A stretch of DNA of 18,535 nucleotides from Candidatus Dormiibacterota bacterium (GCA_003135255.1 PLAX01000220.1:1-18535); one strand, 5' to 3'; shown: positions 1 through 8,784, counted from the first letter of the stretch. The notes: generated from the letters alone by a model not told the origin. A program made the numbers and translations.

Positions 1-16
1 AGCCGGGCGCTCGCAG

Positions 17-2503
17 CTAGCTGCCGACCGGGTAGAGGGCCTGGGCCGCCGGGTGCCCGCCGTCGATGTCCGAGATCGCCGTGGCGACCACGACCTCGGT
101 GCCGTCCGGAACCGCGCCGGAGACGGTGAGGGTTGCCTCGCGGGTGTCGGGGTCGTACGACGGCGGAGCGAGGAGCGGGATGGTCTGCTCGCCGGACGTC
201 TCCAGCCAGAGCGAGCCGCTGGTGACACTCGACGGGTCGAGGTCGGCGTCGAAGGTGATCGTCACCACGCTCTCCGGGTTGAGCGAGCCCTGGGCCGGCG
301 GGGCCACGCTGACGCTCAGGACGTGGGGGCCGCTGCCCTGGGCCCGAAGGGACGGGACCGAGAGTCCGGTCACGAGCCACTGCCCCCCACTCTGACTCAG
401 GACCATGGTCTCGTCGGTCAGCTGGCCCGGAGAGGTGCCGGTCGGGTCCACGATCAGCCGGGCTGAGGCGGTCAGGGTGGGGCCGGCGGTCGCGCTTCCG
501 GCCGCGCACTCGGAGCTGATCACGTACCCGCGGCCGATCGCCGCCGGGGTGAGCTGGGCAGCGGAGGGAGCCCCGGTCGCGCTGAGGGCGGTGAGCCCGG
601 CCTGGTCGTGAGAGACCTGGTCGTCCACGAACTGGGTCAGCACCTGGTCGGCGTCCTGGCAGACGGAGGTGGCCGGTGAGGTCGACGAGCCCGGCTGCAC
701 CTCGGCCACGTCCAGGCTCCCGGCGGCCACGAAGGCCAGCTGGGCCCCGTCCGGAGAGAAGGCGAGCGAGCTGGCAACGTCCGCGGTGGTTCCGAGCACC
801 GTGCCCTCAAATGTCTCCACCTCGATGCCACCGGGGTCGAGACCGTAGGCGAGCGTCATCCCGTGGCCGTCGAGGGCAAGCTGCTCGATGCCTTCGGTCG
901 GCGCCCCGGGGACCGGCGTGATGACGGTCGGGTCGCTGACCGGTGCCTCCAGCACCGTCGCCACCTCCGCCTCATTGCCCGCGTCCACCCAGGCGACCTC
1001 ATCGCTCGCGCCGCTGAAGGCCACCACCCCGCTGCTGCTCCCGGCCAGTTGGGTGGGCGACGGGATCTGACCACCGGCGGTCGCCAGCGTGACCAGCCAC
1101 CCGTCGGCGGCGCTCGGGATGTAGGTGGCAGACGGCGTGGCGGCCGGCGAGGCGAGCGCCGCGGAGGAGGTGCTGGAGGGGGTCGGGTTCGCCGTCGCAG
1201 TGGCGGGCGCCGGGGTTGCCGTGGAGGTGGGGCCGGCCACATCGGACCCGGGCAGGAAGGCGTATTCCCCGTCGGGGGCGAGCACCACCCCGGAGCCCGT
1301 GCCACCGGACGGGAAGGCATAGAGCTGCTCCGACTGCTCGTCGGACACGTTCACGGTATCGATCTCCTGGGAGGTCACGAAGACGATCCGGTTGTTGCCG
1401 TCCCAGGCCAGCGCCGTCACCGTGGCGCCGGGGGCGGACCCGCTCGACCACACCTGGTTGGCCTGGCTCCCATCGGCCTGCTCCACCACGATCTCACCGC
1501 TGCCGTTGGCGCCCGTCAGCGCCAGGGCGACGCTGAAGCCGTCCGGTGAGACCGCGACCGCCGCCGCCGGCGTGGCACTCAACGAGATCGGCATCTGGTC
1601 ATCGGGGAAGACCACGGCCCCCTCGGCTGGCGCGGGGGTGGCGCTGCTAGCCGGCGAGCTGGCGAGCGGCGAGCTGGCCGGCGTCGCCGACGGGGTCGGC
1701 GAGCCCGTGGGGCTGGCCGAGGCGGTCGCCGAGGGAGCGGTCCCCGCCGTGGCCGGAACCGCGCTCGCATCGGTGACCCCGGGAGCGCTGGCCGGGCCCC
1801 AGAAGGCCAGCCCGTCGCTCGCCGCCGTGCCCATCACGGCCGGCTCCAGCACCGGCGCGGGGGAGGCCGAGGGGCTGGGCGGAGACGACGGCTGGGTGCC
1901 GAAGTCGATGGTCACGTTGGAGGCGAGTGTCTGGCCGCCCGTGCTCTGGATCGCCGCCTTGGGGATCGTGACCTGGTAGTCGGTGTCGGCGGCAAGGGGG
2001 TGGGTGGGCGTGACCACCAGGGTCTCGGCGCTCTCCCACGTGACCGTGACCTGGGTGGCCGGCTGGATCTTGAGCGCGTTCACCACCGCAGCCTCGCTCT
2101 GCGAGTTGAGCGGCTCGTTGAAGCTGAGGGTGATGGCCTGGTGAGGGTCGACCGCGCGCTGGTGGCTCACGTTGGAGGCGACGACAGCCAGCCTGCCCGG
2201 GGGCGGGGTGCCACCCGTGAGCGTCACCACCACGGCCGCCGCCGCGGCCAGGGCCGCTGCAACTCCGAAGCTGCCCCAGATCGCCAGCCGGCGAGGGGCT
2301 CTCCTGGTCCGGAAGGTGTGCCGGGGGGCCAGCACCGTGCGCGCCTCATCCATCAGCCGGGCGCGGAGGATGGGCGGGAACCTCGGGTCGAGGACCGGCT
2401 CGAGCCGGCTCTCGCGGACCACCTGAGCGAGCTGGAGCAGGTCGGGGTCCTCGCCGAACAGCTCGGAGAGCTCGGCGTCGAAGCGGTCGCGGCGTTCGCT
2501 CAC
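17..2503 (-). CDS. Membrane-anchored anti-sigma-like protein with two Ig-like domains and propeller repeats
   Basis: An 828-residue protein. Residues 1-72 form a charged, probably cytoplasmic domain, and 73-96 are a single membrane segment rich in Ala/Val. Residues 103-204 look like an Ig-like SbsA/Big_5 domain, with the pattern 'DPHQAITLSFNEPL' near its start. Residues 205-296 are a Pro/Ser/Ala/Thr linker. Residues 297-605 hold beta-propeller-like repeats ('VAVSPDG', 'VVLAPDG', 'LAFSPDG'), interrupted by a second low-complexity stretch at about 421-466. Residues 613-720 resemble a small alpha/beta domain, and 724-826 are a second Ig-like domain ('LNPESVVTITFDADLDP'). The ATG overlaps the sigma factor stop in an ATGA, so the pair is translationally coupled. 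By position and topology it is probably the regulator of that sigma factor, but I see no His-Cys-Cys zinc anti-sigma motif. The anti-sigma role is inference. The stop lies 17 bases from the window edge. Confidence 0.8.
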   Translation of the reverse strand: MSERRDRFDAELSELFGEDPDLLQLAQVVRESRLEPVLDPRFPPILRARLMDEARTVLAPRHTFRTRRAPRRLAIWGSFGVAAALAAAAAVVVTLTGGTPPPGRLAVVASNVSHQRAVDPHQAITLSFNEPLNSQSEAAVVNALKIQPATQVTVTWESAETLVVTPTHPLAADTDYQVTIPKAAIQSTGGQTLASNVTIDFGTQPSSPPSPSASPAPVLEPAVMGTAASDGLAFWGPASAPGVTDASAVPATAGTAPSATASASPTGSPTPSATPASSPLASSPASSATPAPAEGAVVFPDDQMPISLSATPAAAVAVSPDGFSVALALTGANGSGEIVVEQADGSQANQVWSSGSAPGATVTALAWDGNNRIVFVTSQEIDTVNVSDEQSEQLYAFPSGGTGSGVVLAPDGEYAFLPGSDVAGPTSTATPAPATATANPTPSSTSSAALASPAATPSATYIPSAADGWLVTLATAGGQIPSPTQLAGSSSGVVAFSGASDEVAWVDAGNEAEVATVLEAPVSDPTVITPVPGAPTEGIEQLALDGHGMTLAYGLDPGGIEVETFEGTVLGTTADVASSLAFSPDGAQLAFVAAGSLDVAEVQPGSSTSPATSVCQDADQVLTQFVDDQVSHDQAGLTALSATGAPSAAQLTPAAIGRGYVISSECAAGSATAGPTLTASARLIVDPTGTSPGQLTDETMVLSQSGGQWLVTGLSVPSLRAQGSGPHVLSVSVAPPAQGSLNPESVVTITFDADLDPSSVTSGSLWLETSGEQTIPLLAPPSYDPDTREATLTVSGAVPDGTEVVVATAISDIDGGHPAAQALYPVGS

Positions 2504-3063
2504 AGCGTCTCTCCGGCGACCGCGGCGACGCCCAGCCGCTGCCGGACGCCGATCATGCCGCGGTGAACCAGCAGCTTGACGGCACCCTCGCTCTTGCCCA
2601 TGATCTCGCCGATCTGGGCCAGCTTGAGGTCCTCTCCCAACTTCAGGGTCATGGCGGTCCGCTGCTGCTCCGGGAGAGCGTCGATCGCCGCCCAGACACG
2701 AGCGGCCTCAGCCGACTCGACCACCCTCTCCACCACCGAACGGGTCGGGTCGACGATCTCGACGGCCGCGTCGAGGCTTGCCTGCGGCCGCCGCTGGCGG
2801 AAGTGATCGGCGATGGCGTTGGCGCTGATCTGGTACAGCCACGAGCTGAACGGGTGCCCGGAGGGCCGGTAGCGCGGCATGGCCCGGAGTGCCTTCATGA
2901 AGACCTCCTGGGTGACGTCCTCAGCGGCGTCCTGATCTCGTGTCCGGCTGTAGGCGAACCGGTAAATCTGACCGAAGTAGTGGTCGTACAACTCCCCGAA
3001 AGCGTCGGCGTCCGTCTTGGCACGCTCAACCAGCTGATCCTCATAGGCCCGGGGTAGGGTCAT
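2500..3063 (-). CDS. ECF-family RNA polymerase sigma factor
   Basis: A 187-residue group 4 (ECF) sigma factor, the usual size. Region 2 spans about 21-95, with 'FGELYDHYFGQIYRFAYSR' and the core-binding signature 'DAAEDVTQEVFMKALR'. Region 4 spans about 122-177, with 'LPEQQRTAMTLKLGEDLKL' and the helix-turn-helix stretch 'LAQIGEIMGKSEGAVKLLV'. It would direct RNA polymerase to a dedicated set of promoters. The ATG is followed directly by a standard ECF N-terminus, and a purine-rich GAGAGA lies about 10 bases upstream. The stop codon overlaps the start of the membrane protein by four bases, the usual layout of a sigma factor and its anti-sigma. It has no recognisable C-terminal extension. Its target promoters cannot be told from this window. 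Confidence 0.95.
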   Translation of the reverse strand: MTLPRAYEDQLVERAKTDADAFGELYDHYFGQIYRFAYSRTRDQDAAEDVTQEVFMKALRAMPRYRPSGHPFSSWLYQISANAIADHFRQRRPQASLDAAVEIVDPTRSVVERVVESAEAARVWAAIDALPEQQRTAMTLKLGEDLKLAQIGEIMGKSEGAVKLLVHRGMIGVRQRLGVAAVAGETL

Positions 3064-3219
3064 CGCACGTCTCTCATCCCCAGGCGTGTGTGCCTGGTGA
3101 ACGGATCGGCGGGTGGGGAGGTTACGGGGCAGCTCATGTCAACGGCGGCGGTCTGCGGACACGCGCGGTCGGTGCCTCCCCCGAGCGTACTGGCTGATCG
3201 GGACGGATGGGCGCCGGCC

Positions 3220-3248
3220 AGTATAGGTGACCAGTCGGGGTGTCTCAC
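3220..3248 (-). promoter_or_regulatory. Sigma70-type promoter for the ECF sigma operon
   Basis: On the minus strand there is a -35 GTGAGA (3243-3248), a 17-base spacer and a -10 TATACT (3220-3225). Transcription would begin near 3213, leaving a leader of about 150 bases before the sigma ATG. The boxes match the housekeeping consensus 4/6 and 5/6. I see no obvious ECF-type AAC...CGT promoter next to it. Confidence 0.55.
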
Positions 3249-3289
3249 GGGAGTTGTGGCACTCGCCCAATCTGAGCTCTCCTTTCCAA

Positions 3290-3320
3290 AACCGGTTCGG
3301 AGTCCGCCACCGAATAGAAT
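3290..3320 (+). promoter_or_regulatory. purB promoter region, apparently leaderless
   Basis: TAGAAT (3315-3320) lies 8 bases before the GTG start of purB, so transcription would begin at or within two bases of that GTG. No Shine-Dalgarno sequence precedes the start. The -35 is unclear: TTCGGA (3296-3301) gives only a 13-base spacer. A perfect 8-base palindrome, AACCGGTT (3290-3297), overlaps the -35 zone and could be an operator. Confidence 0.5.
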
Positions 3321-3328
3321 TGGCCCAC

Positions 3329-4699
3329 GTGATCCCCCGTTACACGCCGGCCGCGATCGCCGCCATCTTCAGCGACCAATCCCGGCTCCGGCGGTGGCTG
3401 GAGGTGGAGCTCCTGGCCGCCGAGGGCTGGGCCGCCGTCGGGCGGATCCCCTCGGAGGCCGCGAAGCGGCTCAGGGCGGGCGCCCGTGTGGATCCAGCTC
3501 GCGTCGCCGAGCTGGAGGCCGAGCAGGGCCACGACGTCGCCGCCTTCGTCCAGGCGGTCCAGGAGACCGTCGGCGATGAGGGGCGCTTCTTCCACCTGGG
3601 ACTCACCTCCTCCGACGTGGTCGACACCGCCCTGGCCACCCAGCTCCGGGACGCGGCCCGCCAGATTGACGACGACGCGGCTGCCCTCGAGGCGGCGCTC
3701 GCCGCCCAGGCGGCGCGGCACCGGCTCACCATGATGCCGGGCCGGACCCACGGGGTCCACGCCGAGCCGCTCAGCCTCGGGGTCAAGCTCGCCAATCACT
3801 ACGACGAGGTGAGACGCGGCCGCGTCCGGCTGGCCGCCGCAGCGTCTGAGGTTTCGGTGGGCCAGGTCAGCGGACCGGTGGGAACTTACACGTCGGTCCC
3901 GCCGGAGGTCGAGGAGCACGTCTGCCGGGGCCTCGGGCTGGCCGTGGCCGACGCCGCCACCCAGGTGTTGGCGCGGGACCGTCACGCCGCCTTCGTCGCC
4001 TCGATCGCCATCCTGGGGGCCAGCCTCGAGCGGCTCGCCACCACCGTCCGGCTGCTCCAGCAGACCGAGGTCTCGGAGCTGGAGGAGCCCTTCGCACAGC
4101 GGCAGAAGGGGTCGTCAGCGATGCCCCACAAGCACAATCCCGTCCTCTCCGAGCGGGTCTGCGGCATGGCCCGGGTGCTGCGGGGCTACGCCGTCACTGC
4201 CATGGAGGACGTTGCGCTCTGGCACGAGCGCGACATCTCCCATTCATCCGCCGAGCGCATCGTGCTGCCCGACTCCTGCGCGCTGCTCGACTACATGATC
4301 AGGCTGTGCACGCGCCTCGTCACACAAGTTCGTGTCAATCCTGACAAGATGTTGGCGGATGTCCAGACCCTCGGCCGGATCACCTGCTCCCCCCGCGTGC
4401 TCGATGCCCTGATCGTTGCCGGATGGTCCCGGGAACGGGCGTACCGCGAGGTGCAGACCCTGGCTGAGAGGGCCCGCCGGGGCGAGGCGGGCTTCGAGGC
4501 GCTGGTGCGCGGCCAGCTCGGCGAGGTCCTCTCCGCGGAGCGGCTGGATGCCTGCTTCGACCTCGCCACCTACCTAGCCGGCATCGACGGTACCTACCGG
4601 CGGCTCGGGCTCGAGATCCGCGATGCGGAGACGGGGACGGCGACCGAGGAGCGTCCGCAGCTCGCCGTCGAGGCGGGGATTGGAGGAGGGCTTGCATGA
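3329..4699 (+). CDS. purB: Adenylosuccinate lyase
   Basis: A 456-residue enzyme of the fumarase/aspartase superfamily. It splits SAICAR to AICAR plus fumarate, and adenylosuccinate to AMP plus fumarate. The family signature loop 'GSSAMPHKHNP', which carries the catalytic serine, sits near residue 260. 'GRTHGVHAEP' near residue 140 holds a conserved active-site histidine, and 'LTSSDVVDT' is the substrate-binding segment. I chose GTG 3329 because the protein then begins 'IPRYTPAAIAAIFSD', the normal PurB N-terminus. The frame stays open upstream to an ATG at 3227, but the 34 extra residues look non-coding and the TAGAAT box lies inside them. The stop overlaps the purC start in an ATGA. It is the first gene of the purB-C-S-Q-L block. 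Confidence 0.97.
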   Translation: MIPRYTPAAIAAIFSDQSRLRRWLEVELLAAEGWAAVGRIPSEAAKRLRAGARVDPARVAELEAEQGHDVAAFVQAVQETVGDEGRFFHLGLTSSDVVDTALATQLRDAARQIDDDAAALEAALAAQAARHRLTMMPGRTHGVHAEPLSLGVKLANHYDEVRRGRVRLAAAASEVSVGQVSGPVGTYTSVPPEVEEHVCRGLGLAVADAATQVLARDRHAAFVASIAILGASLERLATTVRLLQQTEVSELEEPFAQRQKGSSAMPHKHNPVLSERVCGMARVLRGYAVTAMEDVALWHERDISHSSAERIVLPDSCALLDYMIRLCTRLVTQVRVNPDKMLADVQTLGRITCSPRVLDALIVAGWSRERAYREVQTLAERARRGEAGFEALVRGQLGEVLSAERLDACFDLATYLAGIDGTYRRLGLEIRDAETGTATEERPQLAVEAGIGGGLA

Positions 4700-5577
4700 C
4701 CCCGGTGCTGATGGCGGCTCAGGACGTCGGGCTCGAGGTGTTCCGGCGCGGCAAGGTGCGGGACACCTTTGTTCTCGACGACGGCAGCCTGCTGATGGTG
4801 GCGACCGACCGGCTCTCCGCCTTCGACGTCGTGCTGCCCGATCCGATTCCGGACAAGGGGAGGGTGCTGACACAGATCTCCCGCTGGTGGTTCGAGAGGA
4901 CCGCGCACGTCGCGGCCAACCACCTGCTCCCGGACCGGCCGGACGCGGTGCCGCCGGCCATCTGGGCGCAGTGGCGGGAGCGCTCGATGCGCTGTGCGCG
5001 GGCGGAGCGCATCGATATCGAGTGCGTGGTCAGGGGCCACCTCTCGGGCTCGGGCTGGAAGGAGTACCGCGACCGGGGGACGCTCGCCGGCGAGCCGCTG
5101 CCCCCGGGGTTGCGCGAGTCCTCACCACTCCCCGAGCTGCGCTTCACTCCGTCCACCAAGAACGACAGGGGGCACGATGAGAACATCAGCCGTGCCGAGC
5201 TGGCCAGGATCATCGGTGCCGAGCTCGCCGGACTGCTCGAGCGGACCTCGCTCGAGCTCTTCCGCTTCGCCGCTCTGCTCTGCACCGGCCGGGGCATCAT
5301 CCTGGCCGACACCAAGTTCGAGTTCGGGATGATCGACGGCCGGCTCTGCCTGATCGACGAGATCTTCACTCCCGATTCCTCGCGCTTCTGGGAGGCGTCG
5401 GAGTGGCGCGAGGGCGAGACCGCCCTCTCCTTCGACAAGCAGCCGGTCCGCGACTACCTGGAGACGCTCGACTGGGACAAGCGGCCCCCCGGCCCTTCGC
5501 TTCCCCCGGAGGTCGTGGCGGCGACCACCGCCCGCTACCGCGAGGCGGCCCGGCGGATCTGTGGGCTGGAGCCATGA
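4696..5577 (+). CDS. purC: SAICAR synthase (phosphoribosylaminoimidazole-succinocarboxamide synthase)
   Basis: A 293-residue enzyme that joins aspartate to CAIR using ATP, giving SAICAR. The N-terminal ATP-grasp-like motif 'RRGKVRDTFVLDDG' is followed by 'ATDRLSAFDVVLPDPIPDKG', which is diagnostic for PurC. Also present are 'GHLSGSGWKEYRDRGTLAGE', 'TPSTKNDRGHDENIS' and 'LADTKFEFG', then 'DEIFTPDSSRFW'. The length is that of the longer PurC form (about 290-300 residues), not the 235-240-residue form of Bacillus and E. coli. Both ends overlap neighbours by four bases (purB upstream, purS downstream), indicating one transcript with coupled translation. Confidence 0.97.
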   Translation: MTPVLMAAQDVGLEVFRRGKVRDTFVLDDGSLLMVATDRLSAFDVVLPDPIPDKGRVLTQISRWWFERTAHVAANHLLPDRPDAVPPAIWAQWRERSMRCARAERIDIECVVRGHLSGSGWKEYRDRGTLAGEPLPPGLRESSPLPELRFTPSTKNDRGHDENISRAELARIIGAELAGLLERTSLELFRFAALLCTGRGIILADTKFEFGMIDGRLCLIDEIFTPDSSRFWEASEWREGETALSFDKQPVRDYLETLDWDKRPPGPSLPPEVVAATTARYREAARRICGLEP

Positions 5578-5861
5578 GGTACACCGCCGAGGTGGTGATC
5601 TCGCTCAAGCCCGTGGTCAACGACCCGCAGGGGCTCACCGTGCGGGCTGGACTTCACCAGCTCGGCTTTGCCGAGGTCTCGGAGGTGCGGGTGGGGAAGC
5701 ACATCAGCATGGAGGTGGACGGCGACTCCGAGTCGAGCGTCCGGCGACGGGTGGCCGACATGTGCGAGAAGCTCCTGCGCAACCCCGTCATCGAGGACTA
5801 CCGCATCGAGCTCCGGCCTTCCGTCGATCTGTCGCCCACGCCGACCGCCCCGCCCGCATGA
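5574..5861 (+). CDS. purS: FGAM synthase complex, PurS subunit
   Basis: A 95-residue protein of normal PurS length. PurS is the small scaffold that holds PurQ and PurL together and helps pass ammonia between them. The sequence opens with 'MRYTAEVVISLKPVVNDPQG' and contains 'GLHQLGFAEVSEVRVGKHI', both typical of the family, then 'MCEKLLRNPVIEDYRIEL'. The ATG sits inside an ATGA shared with the purC stop. The frame is open further upstream, but that part is a shadow of purC. Its presence with purQ and a short purL shows that this organism uses the three-part FGAM synthase of Gram-positive bacteria and archaea, not the single-chain PurL of enterobacteria. Confidence 0.96.
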   Translation: MRYTAEVVISLKPVVNDPQGLTVRAGLHQLGFAEVSEVRVGKHISMEVDGDSESSVRRRVADMCEKLLRNPVIEDYRIELRPSVDLSPTPTAPPA

Positions 5862-6571
5862 GGTTCGGGATCGCGGTCTTCCCCGGAACCTGGAGCGACG
5901 GCGACTGCGCGCGGGCCGTCGAGGTGCTCGGACACCAATCCGTCCGCCTCTGGCATAGGGACGGCGATCTCCAGGGCTCCGACTGCGTCATCCTCCCGGG
6001 CGGGTTCGCCTACGGTGACCACCTTCGCACCGGCGCCGTCGCCCGATTCGCCCCGCTCATGGACTCGGTGCAGGAGTTCGCCGCTGCGGGCGGGCTCGTC
6101 CTCGGGATCTGCAACGGCTTCCAGATCCTCTGCGAGGCCCACCTGCTCCCGGGCGCGCTGACCCGCAACGCCTCGCTCGAGTTCCGCTGCGAGACCACCT
6201 GGTTGCGGGTGGAGACGGTCGATACGCCATTCACCCGGGATTGCGAGAGGGATGGAGTGCTGGCCATCCCGGTCAGCCACGGCGAGGGCCGCTTCGTCGC
6301 CGACCCGTCCACGCTGGACCGTTTGGAGGCCGAGCACCGGGTCGCCTTCCGTTACGTCGCCCGCGATGGATCGGCGGTGGGCGAGGCCTCTCCCAACGGA
6401 TCCATGCGCGACATCGCCGGCATCGTGAGCGAGGGGCGCAACGTGCTGGGGATGATGCCCCACCCCGAGCGCGCGGCCGAGCCGCTGCTCGGCAGCGATG
6501 ATGGGATGCACATCTTCCGGAGCGTGGTCGAGGCGGTGGCCAAGCGCACCGCCTTCACGGTGGCTCCATGA
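5858..6571 (+). CDS. purQ: FGAM synthase, glutaminase subunit PurQ
   Basis: A 237-residue class I glutamine amidotransferase that releases ammonia from glutamine for PurL. The nucleophile is Cys85 in 'LVLGICNGFQIL', and the other two triad residues are His202 and Glu204 in 'MMPHPERA'. 'VILPGGFAYGDHLRTGA' is the usual oxyanion-side loop, and 'PVSHGEGRF' is also conserved. The start is the ATG in the ATGA shared with the purS stop. The open frame upstream of it is purS read in another phase. The stop overlaps the purL start by four bases. Confidence 0.97.
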   Translation: MRFGIAVFPGTWSDGDCARAVEVLGHQSVRLWHRDGDLQGSDCVILPGGFAYGDHLRTGAVARFAPLMDSVQEFAAAGGLVLGICNGFQILCEAHLLPGALTRNASLEFRCETTWLRVETVDTPFTRDCERDGVLAIPVSHGEGRFVADPSTLDRLEAEHRVAFRYVARDGSAVGEASPNGSMRDIAGIVSEGRNVLGMMPHPERAAEPLLGSDDGMHIFRSVVEAVAKRTAFTVAP

Positions 6572-8784
6572 CCGCGGCGGTCCCCGTCTCCGATGCCACC
6601 CTCGCTGAGGTGGCGCTGACCCGCGGCGAGTACGAGCTGGCGTGCCGCGGGTTGGGGCGGGTCCCGACCGAGGTGGAGCTGGGCGTGATCGGTGCGATGT
6701 GGAGCGAGCACTGCGGGTACAAGACGAGCAAGCCCCTCCTCGCCCGTCTGCCCGTGAGTGGTGCGCGGGTGCTGCAGGGCCCGGGGGAGAACGCCGGTGC
6801 GGTCGACATCGGAGGTGGGCTCGCCTGCGTCTTCAAGATCGAGTCCCACAATCACCCGTCCGCGATCGAGCCGTATCAGGGAGCGGCCACGGGGGTCGGC
6901 GGCATCCTCCGCGATGTCTTCACCATGGGCGCGCGGCCTGTCGCCCTGCTCGATTCACTGCGCTTCGGGCCATTCGACGAACCGGCGCAGCGGCACCTCC
7001 TCGATGGCGTCGTGGCCGGCATCGGCGGCTACGGCAACTGCATCGGCGTCCCCACCGTCGGTGGCGAGATCTACTTCGATGAGTCCTACCGGCACAACTG
7101 CCTGGTCAACGCCATGTGCGTCGGCGTCATCGAGCAGTCCAAGCTGACCCGGGCGGCCGCCGCCGGTCCCGGCAACCTCGTCCTGCTGGTCGGTGCCGAC
7201 ACCGGTCGTGACGGCATCCATGGCGCCACCTTCGCCTCGGTCGAGCTCAACGAAGCCTCCAGTGAGAGACGTCCCGCGGTCCAGGTCGGCAACCCCTTTC
7301 TCGAGAAGTGCCTGATGGAGGTCTGCGTCACCCTGGCCGGCGACCCGCGGATCGTCGCCATGCAGGACCTGGGGGCGGCCGGGCTCACCAGCTCGTCCGC
7401 CGAGCTGGCCCACCGAGGTGGGTGCGGCATCGAGATGGACGTCTCCCGCATCTCGCGGCGAGAGCGGGGGATGACGCCCTACGAGGTGATGCTGAGCGAG
7501 TCGCAGGAGCGGATGCTGCTGGTGGTGAGGCCGCAGGACGCGGCCTCGGTGCAGGTGGAGTTCGACCGCTGGGACCTCCACTCGGACGTGATCGGAACGG
7601 TCACCGACACCGGACGTCTGGTGGTGTCCGATGGCGGAGCGGTGGTCTGCGACCTCCCGCTCGACCTCCTGATCGACGACGTGCCGCTTCGCCATCCGGA
7701 GGCGCTGCGCCCCGCCGGGCTGGACGAGGCGCTCTCGGTGGATCCGTTCGCCATGACGCCGCCCTGGTCGATGGGCGAGACCCTGCTCCGCCTCATCGGC
7801 AGTCCGAACATCGGCAGCCGCCGGTCCATCTTCCGGCGCTACGACCACCAGGTCGGCGACGACACCGTGGTCCTCCCCGGCGGCGACGCCGCCCTGCTGC
7901 GCGTGAGAGGCACCGCCGGGGCGATCGCTCTCACCACCGACGGCAACGCTCGCTACGCGGCCCTCGACCCGCGGCGGGGCGCCGCCATCGCCGTCTGCGA
8001 AGCCGCCCGCAACGTGGTCGCCGTCGGAGCCACGCCCGTCGCGGTGACCAACTGCCTCAACTTCGGCAATCCCGAGAAGCCCGAGGTCTTCTGGCAGCTC
8101 TCCGAGGCCGTGGAGGGGATGCGCGAGGCCTGTCTGGCCCTCGGTGTCCCGGTGGTGAGCGGCAACGTCTCCCTCTACAACGACACCGAGGGAGTGAGCA
8201 TCGACCCGACCACCGTGATCGGGATGGTGGGGCACCTGGAGGACCTGGAGCGACGCTGCGCGGCAGGCTTTGGACAGGACGGTGACTCGGTACTCCTGGT
8301 CGGGCCGGTGGGGATGGATCTGGGTGGCAGCGAGTACCAGCGCCTGGCTCACGGGGTCAACGCCGGCCCTCGACCGACCCTCGACCTCGACCTCGAGCGG
8401 AGGGTTCAGTCCGCGGTGCTGGAGATGATCGCCGCCGGGCTGCTCAGCTCCTGCCACGACCTCGCCGAGGGAGGTCTGGCGGTGGCGCTGGCCGAGAGCT
8501 GCATCCTCGGTGGTCGCGGTGCGCAACTCAGCGAGCGCCTCTTCGCACTCGGCGCGCCCGTGGTGCAGGCGGGGCTCCTCTTCGGCGAGTCCCAGTCACG
8601 CTTCCTCGCGAGCTCGGCGGCCACGGGTGTCGGCGCGGTGCGCGCCATCGCCCGGCGCCACGATGTCGACGTGCGCGAATTGGGCACCACCGGCGGGGAT
8701 CGGGTGACGGTGATCGACGTCTTCGATCTCGCGCTGATCGAGCTGGCTCGAGCCCACGCCGCCGCGCTGATGCCGGCACGTTGA
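6568..8784 (+). CDS. purL: FGAM synthase, PurL subunit (small type)
   Basis: A 738-residue catalytic subunit that turns FGAR into FGAM with ATP and ammonia delivered by PurQ. The length fits the small PurL (720-760 residues), which lacks a fused glutaminase domain. His48 lies in 'MWSEHCGYK', the conserved active-site motif. 'GENAGAVDIGGG', 'FKIESHNHPSAIEPYQGAAT' and 'GVGGILRDVFTMGARPVAL' form the ATP and metal site of the first AIRS-like half. The second half shows 'TNCLNFGNPEKPEVFWQL' and 'VVSGNVSLYNDTEG', followed by 'CHDLAEGGLAVALAES'. It is the last gene of the overlapping purB-L block. A candidate purF promoter starts at its stop codon. Confidence 0.97.
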   Translation: MTAAVPVSDATLAEVALTRGEYELACRGLGRVPTEVELGVIGAMWSEHCGYKTSKPLLARLPVSGARVLQGPGENAGAVDIGGGLACVFKIESHNHPSAIEPYQGAATGVGGILRDVFTMGARPVALLDSLRFGPFDEPAQRHLLDGVVAGIGGYGNCIGVPTVGGEIYFDESYRHNCLVNAMCVGVIEQSKLTRAAAAGPGNLVLLVGADTGRDGIHGATFASVELNEASSERRPAVQVGNPFLEKCLMEVCVTLAGDPRIVAMQDLGAAGLTSSSAELAHRGGCGIEMDVSRISRRERGMTPYEVMLSESQERMLLVVRPQDAASVQVEFDRWDLHSDVIGTVTDTGRLVVSDGGAVVCDLPLDLLIDDVPLRHPEALRPAGLDEALSVDPFAMTPPWSMGETLLRLIGSPNIGSRRSIFRRYDHQVGDDTVVLPGGDAALLRVRGTAGAIALTTDGNARYAALDPRRGAAIAVCEAARNVVAVGATPVAVTNCLNFGNPEKPEVFWQLSEAVEGMREACLALGVPVVSGNVSLYNDTEGVSIDPTTVIGMVGHLEDLERRCAAGFGQDGDSVLLVGPVGMDLGGSEYQRLAHGVNAGPRPTLDLDLERRVQSAVLEMIAAGLLSSCHDLAEGGLAVALAESCILGGRGAQLSERLFALGAPVVQAGLLFGESQSRFLASSAATGVGAVRAIARRHDVDVRELGTTGGDRVTVIDVFDLALIELARAHAAALMPAR

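Noticed and set aside
3060..3248. 62-codon minus-strand frame between the sigma gene and purB
   Set aside because: It spans the sigma promoter and overlaps the sigma start. Composition is not coding-like and no ribosome binding site is seen.
3227..3328. 34-residue N-terminal extension of PurB from ATG 3227
   Set aside because: PurB proteins normally begin at IPRYT, and the likely promoter -10 lies inside this stretch.
6955..8526. 523-codon minus-strand frame opposite purL
   Set aside because: Antisense shadow of purL with biased composition and no recognisable motif.
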